In this document: piece by piece, positions 52,672-64,000 of the stretch
Layout: every line of letters begins with the position of its first letter
How positions within the stretch are numbered: the stretch's first letter is position 1
Assembly (NCBI GenBank): GCA_029945375.1
Contig: CM057063.1
Coordinates: 1,981,894-2,045,893 of the forward strand
Length of the DNA stretch: 64,000 bases
Reading direction: 5' to 3'
Source of the DNA: Agaricus subrufescens
Lineage: Eukaryota; Basidiomycota; Agaricomycetes; Agaricales; Agaricaceae
Notes under the pieces: generated by a model
What the model was told of the DNA's origin: nothing
The model's input: only the letters and a program-made list of their open reading frames with translations
The model's database searches: none
Position numbers and translations under genes: made by a program

Positions 52672-55600
52672 CTAATGAATATCTACTCCAAATAAAATCT
52701 GCTCTGCTGTAATATCTAAACTTTGCTCTTCTTCATCGACGGAATCAGCTGTGAGGACTTCATTTAGCTCTATCTCCTGCTGTGATACAGTACTCAATTT
52801 CTCTATTAAATGTGGCATCCATTCACCTGCTGTTGAAAAATTAAAGAGTTTTGAGAGAGGAATTTTGGTTGGGGGACGACGGTTGATGCGGGAAGAAGTG
52901 GTAGTGGTAGAAGATGATGAAGAACTTGGGTTATATTGTGAAATGGCACCATTGAGGTTCCATTGTTCAATAGATTTCTGCACCAAATCATAGAATGCTG
53001 GAACAGATGATCCTGATGACGATGGTGCTGGTGGTGGTAGAGTGCTGGTTACTGTTGTGGAATCATTTTCTGTGTCGGAGTCGTCATCTGACGATGGAGG
53101 TCCCTCATTTTGAGGTAAAACATCTACGTTGAGAGTCTATGTCAGTTGAATCAATCATTTTGGACAAAATTAAATCTTACCAGAGTCTGTAAATAGTTTC
53201 TTGAGACGTTCTCGAGTTGCAGCATTCTGTTGTTGTGTATGCTCATCCCGGACATGCATGCTAATTTCAGCGATGTCAATAATCCGTTGAACACTAAGCT
53301 GACTTCGTAACTTTGTGAGAATATTCCCAAAGAGGCTAAAAAGTCTCTCGCAGGATGCGGAGTTCACGGAAATTGAGAGAAGATGTTTCGCAAATTTGAT
53401 AAATGGTGAATCAGTCTGACCATGGTGGCCAAACTGACTTAGAACACTGATAGCGTCAGGTTCGGTTTTCTACAAATATAACAGAGCCTTAAGCTTAGTA
53501 CATCTATTATTAATGAACACTTACATTTGCGGCAGCCATCGACCTTACTCCCCTAATCAATTCCTCAATATTGGAATATTTACCAGCATGGTTGAGATAT
53601 TGATACAGCTCTTCATTAAAAGACAAGGGAGGAGATGATACTTTGTAAAAGCGGCAGTAGAGGTGGACGAATATGTCAATTATATTTGCATTGATCAATT
53701 TGTCAATCAATGCAAGTGGAGATGTCCTGTATAGTGGATTTACAACCACAGCCGCTAGAAAAACATCTTGATCAAGAGCATGCCATCGACTTTCAAGACT
53801 CTTCATTATAATAGCGTGACCGTTACTGATTTGAGAATTAGTTGTTGCCTGGGTAAACGAATATGTGAGATAGCCAAGGGTGAGAACAACAGTGTCAAGG
53901 CGGCAAATATGTCCTTGCACTAGATTGGCCGCAACTCCAAGTGGCCGAAGATGTTGGATTATTCTATTATGCTATTAACAAGGCAATGTATAATTAGATT
54001 TATATATACTCACAGATCAAGACCGGTCCAAAAAAAAGGATCCCTGATCATTCTCTCAGCTTCTGCCGATTTGTCTCTTGTCTCTTTTTTTCCCACTCCC
54101 AAGAATAGCCGATCATGTGGTGCTCGCGAAGCATCAGTTGAGATGATGGTGAGAAGAACATCCTGCAGTGACATCAGCAAAAGGTTTGGCTACTTGAAGC
54201 TACTTGAAGCTACTTGAGGGCTGCTTGAGAATTTTCAAGTAGCCTTCAAATAGCTTCAAGTAGCTTCAAGTAGCCAAACCTTTTGCTGATGGATTTCAAT
54301 CGTTCAAAAGCTTGAAGATGGGATGTCCATCTTGTTATAACAGCACGATAATGGTAGTAGCTTGAAGTCCAAGCTGTTTCTGGGATTGTTCGATGAGTCT
54401 GAGTACGAGAGTTTTACTTCGAAGCCATGTGATAAGAGTAGTTGCCATTTTGGTATATGCGAGAAGATTATTCTGTTTATTAAAATAATCTCCAACCACG
54501 AGGTTAATCTAGATACTGTATGAGAAAATGTATCCAATAAAGAGTAACAACTCACCTGATGTGCGAAGCAATCTAAAACTACCACTGATGGGAATTCAGA
54601 TGCAAAATCTTTGCGTGCTCGTTTTGCTTCTCCTGATGAGTCGGTAACAACTGCAACTACATTGGTCTTCCAATCTTCTTCAACTATATGGTAGACCTCA
54701 GTAAGCTGCTTGAGAAAATTTGGTGCTGTTTTTCGTTCAATGGTGGTATCAAATACTTTTACGGTATGAAGCTAAATATAGAATCAAGTTATGTCAACAT
54801 CTCAAGATAATGAAACACATCCCACACACCTTTGAATTAACACCAACCATAAAAGCATTGAGATGGTGGTTATTACGCCCAGTCCATCCATCAGCTTGAA
54901 TAGTTGCGAAACCATTTGCAGCCATCAGCTTTGATTTTTCCCGAAACTCAGTTGCCAAGTTAGGAATGATTTGTCGAGATAATTTAAAACGGGATGGGAG
55001 AGTTGCATATGGTGCGATAAGATCGAATAGAAGAATTACTTCTGGATGCTGGATCCATGTGAATGGAAAACGACATGATGCTGTGATATGTCCAAGACGT
55101 CGTTCGAAGTCCTGTTGCTTTTGGGGTGTCCATTGATTAAATGATGCAACGCGACCAAATTGGGCACCAGGATGGACTGGTCTATTGAATACTTCGTGTG
55201 ATGATGAGGAGCGACTTCCAAGTCTAGGCGGTGCAGACATATGACGTGCTGAGAGATTTGAGGCGGAGTCATCCGGGCTGATGATTTCCGAGTGTTCTGA
55301 TGAAAGATATGGGCTGTGTACATTTGGATTTATGGGCCATGGAACCGTGGCCATGTTAGGAGATGGTGCCTGAGAAATATCAGGGCTGAAAAACGGTGAA
55401 AGATCTCTAGTAGAACCCTCAATAAACAAAGGGCTGTTACTTCCTGATGGATCTAGTATTTCGTTCTGTAACAATCATAGTCAATCAAATCAAAGTCAAC
55501 TAGATACCTACATACCCGCAATGTCCGATTAGACTCTTTTTTTTTCCCATGTTTTCCATGTTCAAGTTGGGCACACTGTTTGATATTCTCATCATCGATG

Positions 55601-56010
55601 AAGGGACACTTTGTAATATGATATAAGAGCGTAATTTGATGACTCTGTCGCCATCCATAGCTATTTTCACTATGCCCTTTTGCTTGCTGGTTCCATACTG
55701 TTATCCGTTTAGCAATATGATGGTAATGATAGATAAATAACGTACACCAATTTGACAATGCTACTTCTTCATGCAGAACCAGTGGATCTAAGGTTCCTGC
55801 ATTGTACATATCCAATATACTAGTAGTATGCGAGGCAAAACATCGGATACAATAACAAGGAAATCTACCACCAGTTGTTGGCCAGTTGTTTGTAGCCATT
55901 CTTGAACCCTTTTTACTTGGGGCATAGTAAAATTTGTGGTACCAGGTCGTACCAGCTAGGGGAAAGTTGGGCTGCATTTGCGAAATGCACATGACGGCTT
56001 TACCATCCAC
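52672..56010 (-). pseudogene. hAT transposase, multi-exon, interrupted by a foldback insertion
   Basis: The N-terminal exon (56010–55453) has a BED-like segment (ATNNWPTTGGRFPCYCIRC... ending near YHITKCPFIDDENIKQC). 55474–54794 encodes the RNase H-fold start with the first catalytic region (TIQADGWTGRNNHHLNAFMVGV). 54600–54290 carries LDCFAHQ and VITRWTSHLQAFERLKSI. 54171–54020 encodes SLQDVLLTIISTDASRAPHDRLFLG. 53920–53510 includes LESRWHALDQDVFLAAVVVNPLYR. The C-terminal dimerisation motif is NSASCERLFSLFGNILTKLRSQL at 53367–53170, and the end is at 52672. Between KSI and SLQDV a 120-bp hairpin (54172–54291) introduces stops, so this copy probably cannot make the full enzyme. One further frame change near 54340 may be an intron or lesion. 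Confidence 0.85.
54172..54291. repeat. 120-bp near-perfect foldback (MITE-like) inside the hAT transposase
   Basis: The left arm catcagcaaaaggtttggct... and right arm ...agccaaaccttttgctgatg are almost perfect inverted copies meeting near 54231, with essentially no loop. The arms contain a repeated ctacttgaag unit. Coding homology of the hAT transposase continues on both sides (KSI|SLQDV), so the hairpin is an insertion into it. Confidence 0.88.
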
Positions 56011-56352
56011 ACTTTTATATACTAATCATACAACTGTGAATATTATTCCCCTTTTGTATAGTCATTGATGTGCCGGTTCCCACTTGACAGGTCAAATAAA
56101 GGTATGTTATATATATTTTAATGCCTTCTATCAGATTTGAAAGTGAGAACATGCTCTGTTTGCGAAAACGGAATGTAATGACTTGTATCTACCACTATGG
56201 TTACCATATATATATCAAATTTTCCGCGGCTGTCGCCATCAATTAGCTACTTGCCATTTTCGTCTATTTTCTCACCCAAGCCCATCAGCCATTAGCCAGC
56301 TGGCTAGGCTGGCTAGCCAGTGATCGCCAATAGCCAGCCATCAATGGCTGAC

Positions 56353-56380
56353 TGGCCCATCACTGGCTTGCTCATCCTTG
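56353..56380 (-). repeat. hAT right terminal inverted repeat (28 bp)
   Basis: tggcccatcactggcttgct... Perfect inverted copy of 52330–52357, followed by the duplicated cattattc (56381–56388). Confidence 0.92.
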
Positions 56381-56388
56381 CATTATTC

Positions 56389-56770
56389 CACACCTGTGCA
56401 TTTGTCTAGCCTATGACTGCTCCCAGCAGTCCCAGTAAGACGGTGCATAGAGATCTGTATCATCCTGAATGTTTTGTGCCCCTACACGCTCCCATACGCT
56501 CATATTCCCAAGCACCCATAACCCTATACACTGGCATCGCTTGGCCTCCATGTATCACTTCCTGCCAATTGTCGCTACTTCTGGCTTTGGAATTGCTCTT
56601 TGTTTCCATTTATAGATATCACCCAGGCGTTGTACTATTTTATTTCCTCAATGCGCTACTCCCCCTCTTGTTTCTACATAACAAGGTCTCTATGTTACAG
56701 CAATCCAACTATCTTTAACATCCCCCATTGAAAGCATCGGCGTTCTACTCAGTCTGCCACCAACCCAGCC
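56389..56770. other. Spacer between hAT and the Tnp2-type transposase
   Basis: Holds the small ORF 56413–56718, which has hydrophobic stretches but no family resemblance. It may contain the 5' end of the CACTA-type element; no CACTA terminus was found. Confidence 0.4.
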
Positions 56771-59700
56771 ATGGGCCCTCATCTTGTTGACTGTAAATGC
56801 GTCATGCACCCTGATGGGCACTCTATTGCAAAACGAGATAAGTTAAAGCATCTTTTGGCATTAAGGGTACGTTCACCTATTTGGAAATTGTGCTCCTGCT
56901 GATTAAAGTGCAATAGACCAGGCAAACTTCACCTCCACACAATATCGCTACACACAATCCCCTACACGATGATTCTGAAGGCTCTCTAGCCCCACACATT
57001 GAAAGGAGACTCCCATCGCCAATGACAGACCTGGCCAGCAGCATCATGGCGCTTACGCTTATGGACAGTGAGGATCTTCATGACGATGTTGATGGCCATA
57101 AGTCTCATGAGGACGTCAATGCTACTGTTAGCAGCCCGTTACTTGATGCTCAGGCTAGTATCCGGGCCATGGTAGACAAGAACCATCATGATCGCCGAGG
57201 CACTCAAGAGCATCCCCCCGCATCAACACCTACTTCCCCATATACGCATGTGGGTGCCCACACAAAGAAGGCCAAAAACATCATCTCCGCTGTTGAGCAC
57301 AACATACAAGCTGCCAGCATCAGCTTATCATTCCCCAATCGTGTTTTTCCAGAATCCTCAATCTTACAACCTCTACTCAATTCGGCAGCTGATGTAGTGC
57401 AATCCTCAGGCATATCCCTAGCACAAATCAAGTCCACAAACTTAGACGTCTGCAATCACAAGAACAGCGTTCTTCAGCTACTCCAACACCTTGATGCACG
57501 CGTCAATCTTCTAAGACATTCACTCCCTGTAGGACAGTCTGACACGTCACGACTTTTCATCGACATGGGTAAGCATACCTGTTTCCGACTCTTCTGTCCA
57601 TCCGCTCAGTCAATTATATTATGTATAGATCTTGTTCTTAACAACCCTGTTGGCCACTTAGACCTTGTCACACAAGTTGTTACCATCCTTGGAATCATAT
57701 GTCATATAATACTAGGACTCAGTACTGGCGCATCTGAATTCATAATCAACACCGCTGTCCTTCTGGTGGAGGTGGCTTTTACTGCTGGTCTAGACAATTC
57801 TGAACCAAAATATAATGGCGTTCAGACCTCAGTGCTCCAGCAGCTTCCCACAAGCTTGTATACCGCTCTCAACAAGTTTGACATAGATGGTGATGTTGTT
57901 ATCTACGCAACTTGCCCTTCATGCAATTGCACCCACGAGCCTATCTATGATCAAATTACTGCCACCACATCATATCCCAAGATTTGCCGCAATGCCTTGA
58001 CAAGAGATGGCAGTACCTTTACTTGTGGTACCCCGCTTTTGGAACAGACCCATGGTCAGCCTCGCCCTAAAAAGCCCTACACCATACCATCCTTCCGACA
58101 ACATCTGGCTAGGCTTTTTGCTAGTACCAGTGTTGAAAATCTATGTGACTATGCTTGCGACAACGCTTTCGCTGCATTACACAATGGAGTAGCCAACGCA
58201 ACAAATATCTTTGAGGGCGAATTCATGAGATCATTTGAGGGTCCAGTTCAAGGACAACTTTTCATTGATCGTCAAGGCAAAGCCAGGCTAGCCTTCGCAA
58301 TTCATGTTGATTTCTTCAATCCCAATGGAGTGAGAGAGCGGGGGAACCACAATTCCATTGGGATCATATCCCTTGTCTTGCTCAATCTTCCAGAGGATAT
58401 TCGCTATAGGCCTGAAAATATATATCTCACCATTATACCGGGTCCAAGGGAACCTCTGAAGGAGGAGATCAATCATTTTACTAGGCCTATTATTGAAGAG
58501 TTTCGACAAGGATGGGAGAGAGGTTTTCGAATTTCTCATACTCCCTCATCCCCCTATGGACGCAATGTTGATATTGCAATCATCCTCTCTATCAATGATC
58601 TACCAGCTGCTCGCAAGGTTTCTGGCTTTGCAGGTCATGCGTCTCGTTTCATTTGTACTAGATGCAATCTATATGGCCGGGATAAGCTTAACAATGTTGA
58701 TTTGGAGAATTGGTCACTACGGAATGTAGCTCTACTGCGTGAGAGAGCAGAACAATGGCGTGATGCATCTACATCTCGGGAGAGGGAGCAAATATTTGAA
58801 ATGCATGGATTACGATGGTCGGAATTCTGGCAGCTACCCTATTGGAATCCATCATCTATGCTTGTTGTTGATCCCATGCATTGTCTGCTAGAAGGATTGG
58901 TCCACTACCACTGCAGATACATCTTACAAATTGATTTACGACAAGCTACCGCTGCTACCCCTCCTAAACCCGCTTTCTCCTTTCCCTGGACCACCTATAC
59001 TCCATCCATCCCTATAGATTTTCAGATTCAGAAGGATGAGGAGATCGAACAAGTTGGCCAGATTCACCAAATTTTATCATTCCCGCTTGACAATGACTCG
59101 GCCAAATTAGGCAATAAACGGAATACAAGCCAGCTTCTGAAGAAGCTACTCACAAAAAACCAGCAGCCGCTTCAATTTGTCTGCTATTCTCTTAAATTGC
59201 TTGACTTGTTCTCTTCTCCAAGTGATGCAACTTCTTCAAAACGCAAAACAAAACAACAATTGGGGGAACTATTAGTTGATTGGGTAAGTCATATTGCTGT
59301 CGGTTACCTGAGGATCTGACATATTTTGTAGCGCCTTGGGATGCCATCAACTTCAAATATCTCCCATCCCAAAGTTTGCACTGCGGATACTATACGGCAC
59401 ATCCAACATGTAATTCAAAACACCTGTACTCCATCGTGGATAAATTCTGTCCCTAGCAATTACGGCGAGGCCAATGCAGGTAGTATCAAAGCTGATGAAT
59501 GGAGAATTCTCTCCACAGTCTACCTTCCAATTGCCCTGGTTACATTTTGGGGACACAAAAATGGTTCTCACCCAGCAAAGAATGATTACCTCCTCCGAGT
59601 TCTTGACCACACAATGGCACTCTTCCAAGCAGTTAACATCATATTCCGGGATACCATGAACAAAGAACGTGCTCTCAGATACCAGACTTACATACGGCGC

Positions 59701-60649
59701 TGGGCTGAGGATTTAAACCAGGTTCATCCCCATACCACAAAGCAGCGGCGTGCAAACATTCATGCATCCTTGCATCTGTATGACTTTGTGCATCTTTTTG
59801 GGCCAATTATGTCCTGGTGGTGTTTCCCCTTTGAAAGGCTCATTGGTACTGTCCAAAAAATAAACACAAATGACCTAGTCAGAGGTGAGTTACTTTCAAA
59901 TTCTTCTAAGTCCTTTACTGATCTAGTGAGTAGGCCAATTAGAACAGACACTGGTCCATTCTTTCACAAGAAGTAGTATTCTACGGTGGTGGTTGAACCG
60001 GGAAGACTGCCCTGAAGCTCTTAGGCAGCTCAAGGTTCATTTTGATCAAGCATTTTCTCGACATCTATCCAAGGACAACATGAAACATTATCCCAGGCCA
60101 ACAGAAATAGCACATATTCTCCACAAAGGGCGGAACTACTCACGTGCTTCTACTCACCAAGGCAATAGCCTTGTCTTGTATTATCCGTCACTAGCTGCTA
60201 CAACTCCAGTTCCAGGGAGCATTCTGAAGATAATAGTATGCGGTGAACAGGTACAACTAACTATCAGGAGACAAGCCCCACTTCATAGTGGCTTTTATGA
60301 CCCATTCATTCGATATCCCTCATTTCCTGCTAGATTGTATTCTTCCAAGATGGCTGTAGGCCCACCAGACGTTGTTCCACTCACATGTATAATATCTCAT
60401 GTTGCAAGATTCATATTTCACCCAGATTGTGCAGTGATACTCAACCTTTGCAGGGTAAGTCACATAATCCATTGCTCAGTCTCCGCTCTAATACAACCTC
60501 TAGGCGTAATAGAAGAAGTTAGTACTACTTGTGTATTCATGTTTCATTCATTTCCTTGTACACCTACTGACTCCATGTTCAATATACTGAGCTCCTACAT
60601 GGGATCACCAGCATCAGCAAACCGGCTCAGAGATGTTAAGGCCTTATAA
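56771..60649 (+). CDS. Tnp2-family (CACTA/EnSpm-type) transposase
   Basis: Exon 1 (56771–56866) encodes MGPHLVDCKCVMHPDGHSIAKRDKLKHLLALR, a short Cys/His N-terminus. Exon 2 (56917–59283) is in frame through MTDLASSIMALTLMD and carries the zinc-ribbon-like IYATCPSCNCTHEPIYD... CRNALTRDGSTFTCGTPL and the Tnp2 core: HNSIGIISLVLLNLPEDIRY, KVSGFAGHASRFICTRCNLYG, HGLRWSEFWQLPYWNPSSMLVVDPMHCLLEGLVHYHCR. Exon 3 (59332–59884) encodes PSWINSVPSNYGEANAGSIKADEWR, LDHTMALFQAV and SWWCFPFERLIGTVQK; a last part encodes WWLNREDCPEALRQLK. This is the DDE transposase of CACTA-type elements. The exon 3/4 join (59885–59995) did not close in phase by eye; a lesion is possible. Termini were not found. Confidence 0.85.
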
Positions 60650-60746
60650 CTTACCGATAATCTCTAACATCACCGCCCATCTCTAAAGTCTTTGACAAGC
60701 TGAACTATTATGGGCAGTCAATCCATAAAAATGTAAGGTACCTGGT

Positions 60747-61003
60747 ATGAATACCATCTATACCAGCATCTGTGATGAATACCATCTATACCGGCATCTG
60801 CAATGTATACCATATATACAATCTTATACTGCCGAGGATGGCAAAATATATTATCTAATAGAGCTATATATATAGCAGCATGAGCTGAGGGAGAACCCAT
60901 ATATAAGCAGTTCAGCTGATTGGCACCACTGGGAATCGAACCCAGGACCTCCTGACAAACAAGACCACACAGCAAGACACTTGAACACCTGAGCCAAGGC
61001 ACC
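60747..61003 (-). repeat. tRNA-derived SINE-like sequence
   Basis: On the minus strand a tRNA-like head carries an A-box-like TGGCTCAGGTG (60987–60997) and a B-box GGTTCGATTCC (60932–60942) at normal spacing with an insertion in the anticodon region. The acceptor ends do not pair, so it is not a working tRNA. Toward the 3' side lie two copies of a 28-bp unit (60747 and 60775; atgaataccatctatacc...), as expected for a SINE tail. Pol III would transcribe such an element. Confidence 0.55.
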
Positions 61004-61194
61004 GAGTTATTTGCTTGGTACATAGATTAAATATATACACAAATTTGAAAAAACTCGAAAATTTCTAAGTCCCCCAGCTGCCGCTACACACCATCAACAC
61101 TACCCTACCCTTGCCCCTTGCATAATGTTAGATTCATATACAATTTAACTTCATTGTTGGAGTCATGCTTGTAATCCCATATCAAAAATTGAAG

Positions 61195-61298
61195 CATGGA
61201 TGTATGCTTTTCAAAAGATGGTAATCTCAAAAAATAAACTGTGACATGAATGTATGCTTTTCAAAAGATTGTAATCTTAAAAAAATAAATTGTACCAT
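61195..61298 (+). repeat. 50-bp tandem duplication
   Basis: tgtatgcttttcaaaagat starts at 61201 and again at 61251, followed in both by gtaatctyaaaaaataaa. Confidence 0.8.
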
Positions 61299-61864
61299 GA
61301 TTGTATTCTTTTATTTGAATTGTATGTCCATTCGTTTCACTTTACCACAATGTAAGCGTTCACATTCTCTTTAATTGCAATACAATGTTTGTTTATGATG
61401 TAAGGTCTACAGTATTTGAGCCGATTTGCTGATGAGTGTACAACCCACTCACCCTACACTCAGCGTAGGCTCAGCATGCGCTCTTCTTACGCTTTCTGAC
61501 TCTGCTTTTATCTGAATCTAAATAAGTTTAATCAGTCAACGTTTTGGTCACGACCAAAATGTAAACTGGAAGATTTAGTTTCAGTCATATCTAATATAAA
61601 GTACTTCAGTATTAGTTTTATTCTCAACTCATAAGCGGTACATTGCCTATGCTGAAATGTGATCCGAGAATAGTAAAATAGGAAGAAATGAAATCTATTG
61701 TTTTAAAAGCGGTTTTAAACTTGACCAAAAATCTCGGTGATTTCGGTCATACTTTGAAGCTAGTTGATTATTTTCATTTCATTTGTTTTTTCAGCTCTAA
61801 CTTAAATTATCTAATTAGACCAAATTTTCGGCTGAGCCGAAATTGTCAACTTTACGGTGTGAAG

Positions 61865-64000
61865 AGACTAGGGCATCCTTCTTCTAAGGTTCTTCGGAAT
61901 TCTCCTCAGAACGTGAAAGGTATGCCCAATCACCTTCGAGATAAATCCGAAGGGCATGCCTGTCCCGGATGCGCATTAGGAAAAATGACGCAAAAACATT
62001 TCCCTGATTCTTCCAAAAGGGCTAAAGGACCCTTGGAGTTAGTTCACGCGGACTTAATGGAGTTTCCAACTCTATCTTATCACCGCTACAAATGGGTTGT
62101 TTTGTTCTATGACAATTTCTCGTCGTATATACACATTGCTTTTCTCCGAGAGAAGTCCGGAACGTTTCTAGCATTCAAAAACTTTGTATCCATCGTGGAG
62201 AATGTGTTAAATCTTCGTGTCAAACGATTCCGCACTGACCGAGGGGGAGAGTTTCAATCCAATTCTTTCGAAGCGTTTCTAAAAGAGCACGGCATAAGTC
62301 ATGAAACGAGTGTAGCCGATGTACATCAGCAAAATGGGCGTGCGGAACGTATGATCCGCACCTTGAGAGAAAAATCTCAATGTATTAGAATTGAAGCCTC
62401 TCTACCCAACTCGTACTGGGAATTTGCACTGGAAACCACAGCGCATCTCCACAACCGTACTCCGCTTTTGAGACGAAATTGGAAAACACCGTTTGAACTC
62501 TGGAATGGGCATAAACCAGACGTCTCATACCTGAGAGTCTTTGGATGCGCCGCGTACGTCTTTATACCTCCAAACCAACGCCACAACAAACTATCTCCAT
62601 CATCCGAACTGATGATTTTCATCGGATACGAGTCTGGTTCCAAAGCTTATCGCTTCATGAGAACGCAGAAGGGACACTTGATCTTCGTTGGGACCACAGC
62701 TTTGTTCGACGAAACTTGGTTTCCCAAATCTTTGGATAAGGGCCGCCCTGGCTTTGGACGTATTGAAAGTGATGCACCTACCGCACCTGAATCTGATATT
62801 CCAATAGAACCGTTTAACCCGTTTAATCCTCCAATCCCACCCCCGCACAACGACGGTTCAGGAGATGATTCTAATAAGGCTAAATCGCCACCATCGACTC
62901 CTAAAAAGAATGCTCAGATGGAATCACCCACTGAATCCTCCCAGCCGAAAAAGCCTCAACCATCTCGTGTATTTCCTCGTAGAATGCACTTTGGACCTAC
63001 CGATGATGACATCACATCACGTCCACAAGGGGGAGAGTTATCTCCAACTCCTCCTGCGCGCAATGTACGACCGAGAAATACTATACGACCCCCTGCATGC
63101 TTTGGCAATATGCATGGAGATCGTCATGTACCGGTGGATATTCTTGGCACTTCGAGAAGAGAAATTCCCGACACAAGTTCTAATGAAACAGTCGACGTTG
63201 CTAAACTTGTTCAGGAAGGGGGAGTACATTTTACCAAGTATCTTCTCTCCGCTGCATTTAAAGCAGGAGATGAATACGTACCACAGACATTTAAAGATGT
63301 CCTCAAACTACCAGAATCCTCAAAGAATGAATGGATTCGTGGTGCGTGTAGGGAAGAACTTGATGCATTAAAAACCCGAAACGTCTATGAACTTGTACCC
63401 CTACCAAAAAATAGAAAAGCGATTAAAAATCGCTGGGTATTTAACATCAAATCGGACGGACGCAAACGAGCTCGTCTCGTTGCGAAAGGATTTTCACAAG
63501 TCGAAGGTATTGACTTCGACGAGCTCTTTTCTCCAGTTGTGCGGTTTGAGACAGTTCGTCTACTCTTATCTATAGCCGCTCTCGAGGATTGGGACCTCGA
63601 AGCGTTAGACGTAAAAACCGCCTTCCTATATGGAAAATTAGACGAGGAAATATACATGGAACAACCTGAAGGGTTTGTCACACCTGGCAAAGAAAATCTC
63701 GTCTGGAGACTTCATAGAGCTCTATACGGCCTAAAACAGGCCAGCCTCGCTTGGTGGAAGGAAATGAATTCCTCCATGAAACTACTAGGCTTCAAACGGA
63801 TATCTTCGGATGCCGGAGTTTTCATCTATCAGGAAGAAGAGTCAATCGTAGTCGTCATTGTTTACGTTGACGATGCTCTCTTCATGAGTAATAATCGAAG
63901 GCTCCTCATCTTGAAGAAGAACGAGTTTATGAATCGATGGGAGTGTCGAGATTTAGGGAGTGCGAAAGAATTCTTGGGGATGAGAATTTTGAGAGATCGG
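61865..64000 (+). CDS. Ty1/Copia pol fragment, 5'-truncated, runs off the window
   Basis: A continuous plus-strand frame to the last base. It begins abruptly in the GAG-pre-integrase domain (RLGHPSSKV... CPGCALGKMTQKHF) with no protease or start codon, then integrase (VHADLMEFPTLSYHRYKW, RTDRGGEFQS, HQQNGRAERMIRTLREKS), a Pro-rich linker, and reverse transcriptase (NRWVFNIKSDGRKRARLVAKGFSQVEGID, ELFSPVVRFETVRLL, DVKTAFLYGKLDEEIYMEQPEGF, YGLKQASLAWWKE) with the catalytic YVDDALF, ending at FLGMRILRDR. RNase H and the LTR would lie beyond the window. It is a different family member from the pol at 30859–34635, similar in domain order but clearly diverged. The 5' truncation is either an old deletion or a partial copy. 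Confidence 0.88.

Larger units (their letters stand above)
52330..56380 (-). mobile_element. hAT DNA transposon with TIRs and 8-bp TSD
   Basis: The 4,051-bp element begins caaggatgagcaagccag... (52330–52357) and ends with the exact 28-bp reverse complement at 56353–56380, flanked by the duplicated cattattc. Further tggcta/tagcca words cluster inside both ends (52370–52440 and 56285–56345), the usual subterminal binding-site pattern. It encodes a hAT transposase on the minus strand. The exact TIRs and TSD show a cut-and-paste insertion that is not very old. Confidence 0.93.
60650..61864. other. Noncoding region with SINE-like and tandem repeats
   Basis: Contains the tRNA-derived SINE-like sequence (60747–61003) and a 50-bp duplication (61195–61298). 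The rest (61300–61864) is A/T-rich and noncoding up to the abrupt start of Copia sequence. Confidence 0.5.

Noticed and set aside
60920..61000. A working tRNA gene
   Set aside because: Pol III boxes are present, but the acceptor ends do not pair and the anticodon region is too long.
56389..61860. CACTA terminal repeats for the Tnp2-type element
   Set aside because: No matching inverted CACT(A) termini or 2–3 bp duplication could be found by eye on the two sides.

Overview
This window looks like nuclear DNA of a mushroom-forming basidiomycete (Agaricomycetes). Genes carry many short GT–AG introns of about 50–60 bp. The recognisable families are fungal (Svf1, a NACHT protein, fungal-type multi-pass membrane proteins) or general eukaryotic (OMA1-type M48 peptidase, proteasome beta-4). 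The transposon mix (KDZ, Helitron, hAT, Tnp2/CACTA, Copia) is typical of these fungi. Exon structures were worked out by hand from splice sites, reading phase and comparison between paralogues. No database search was possible.

Positions 1–22,000 are mostly host genes. They comprise three paralogues of one membrane-protein family (A 452–1677 +, B 14813–15761 −, C 20471–21711 +), a four-exon NACHT NTPase (1999–4360 −), an OMA1-like mitochondrial metallopeptidase (6210–8080 −), Svf1 (8192–9645 −), a conserved unknown (9757–11073 −), another membrane protein (13025–14216 +) and proteasome subunit beta-4/Pre1 (17170–17874 −).

Positions 22,000–64,000 are a stack of transposable elements. A Helitron (22794–30484 +) encodes Rep and a PIF1-type helicase and is broken by one frameshift and one stop. 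A Copia retrotransposon on the minus strand has its 3' LTR near 30.5–30.84 kb, an intact pol (30859–34635) and a gag-like ORF up to 36011. A separate UBN2-type Copia gag lies at 50082–51036. Between the last two sits a ~14.07 kb DNA element (36012–50080) bounded by ~45-bp terminal inverted repeats. It carries a KDZ transposase, an Spt5-like KOW-domain gene and four other spliced genes, plus a subterminal array of ATAATCATGATTAT-type motifs. This large cargo-bearing element is the most interesting object here. To its right, a 100-N assembly gap separates Copia gag from a coiled-coil host gene. Next come a hAT element with TIRs and an exact 8-bp target duplication (52330–56380), whose transposase is interrupted by a 120-bp foldback; a Tnp2/CACTA-type transposase (56771–60649); a tRNA-derived SINE-like sequence (~60.73–61.0 kb); and a second Copia pol fragment running off the right edge (61865–64000 +).

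Several of the transposon ORFs are broken by TGA codons that could have been CGA, which fits deamination of methylated CpG (or a RIP-like process). Recombination-like nesting and foldbacks indicate a repeat-rich, probably silenced compartment next to a normal gene-dense one.
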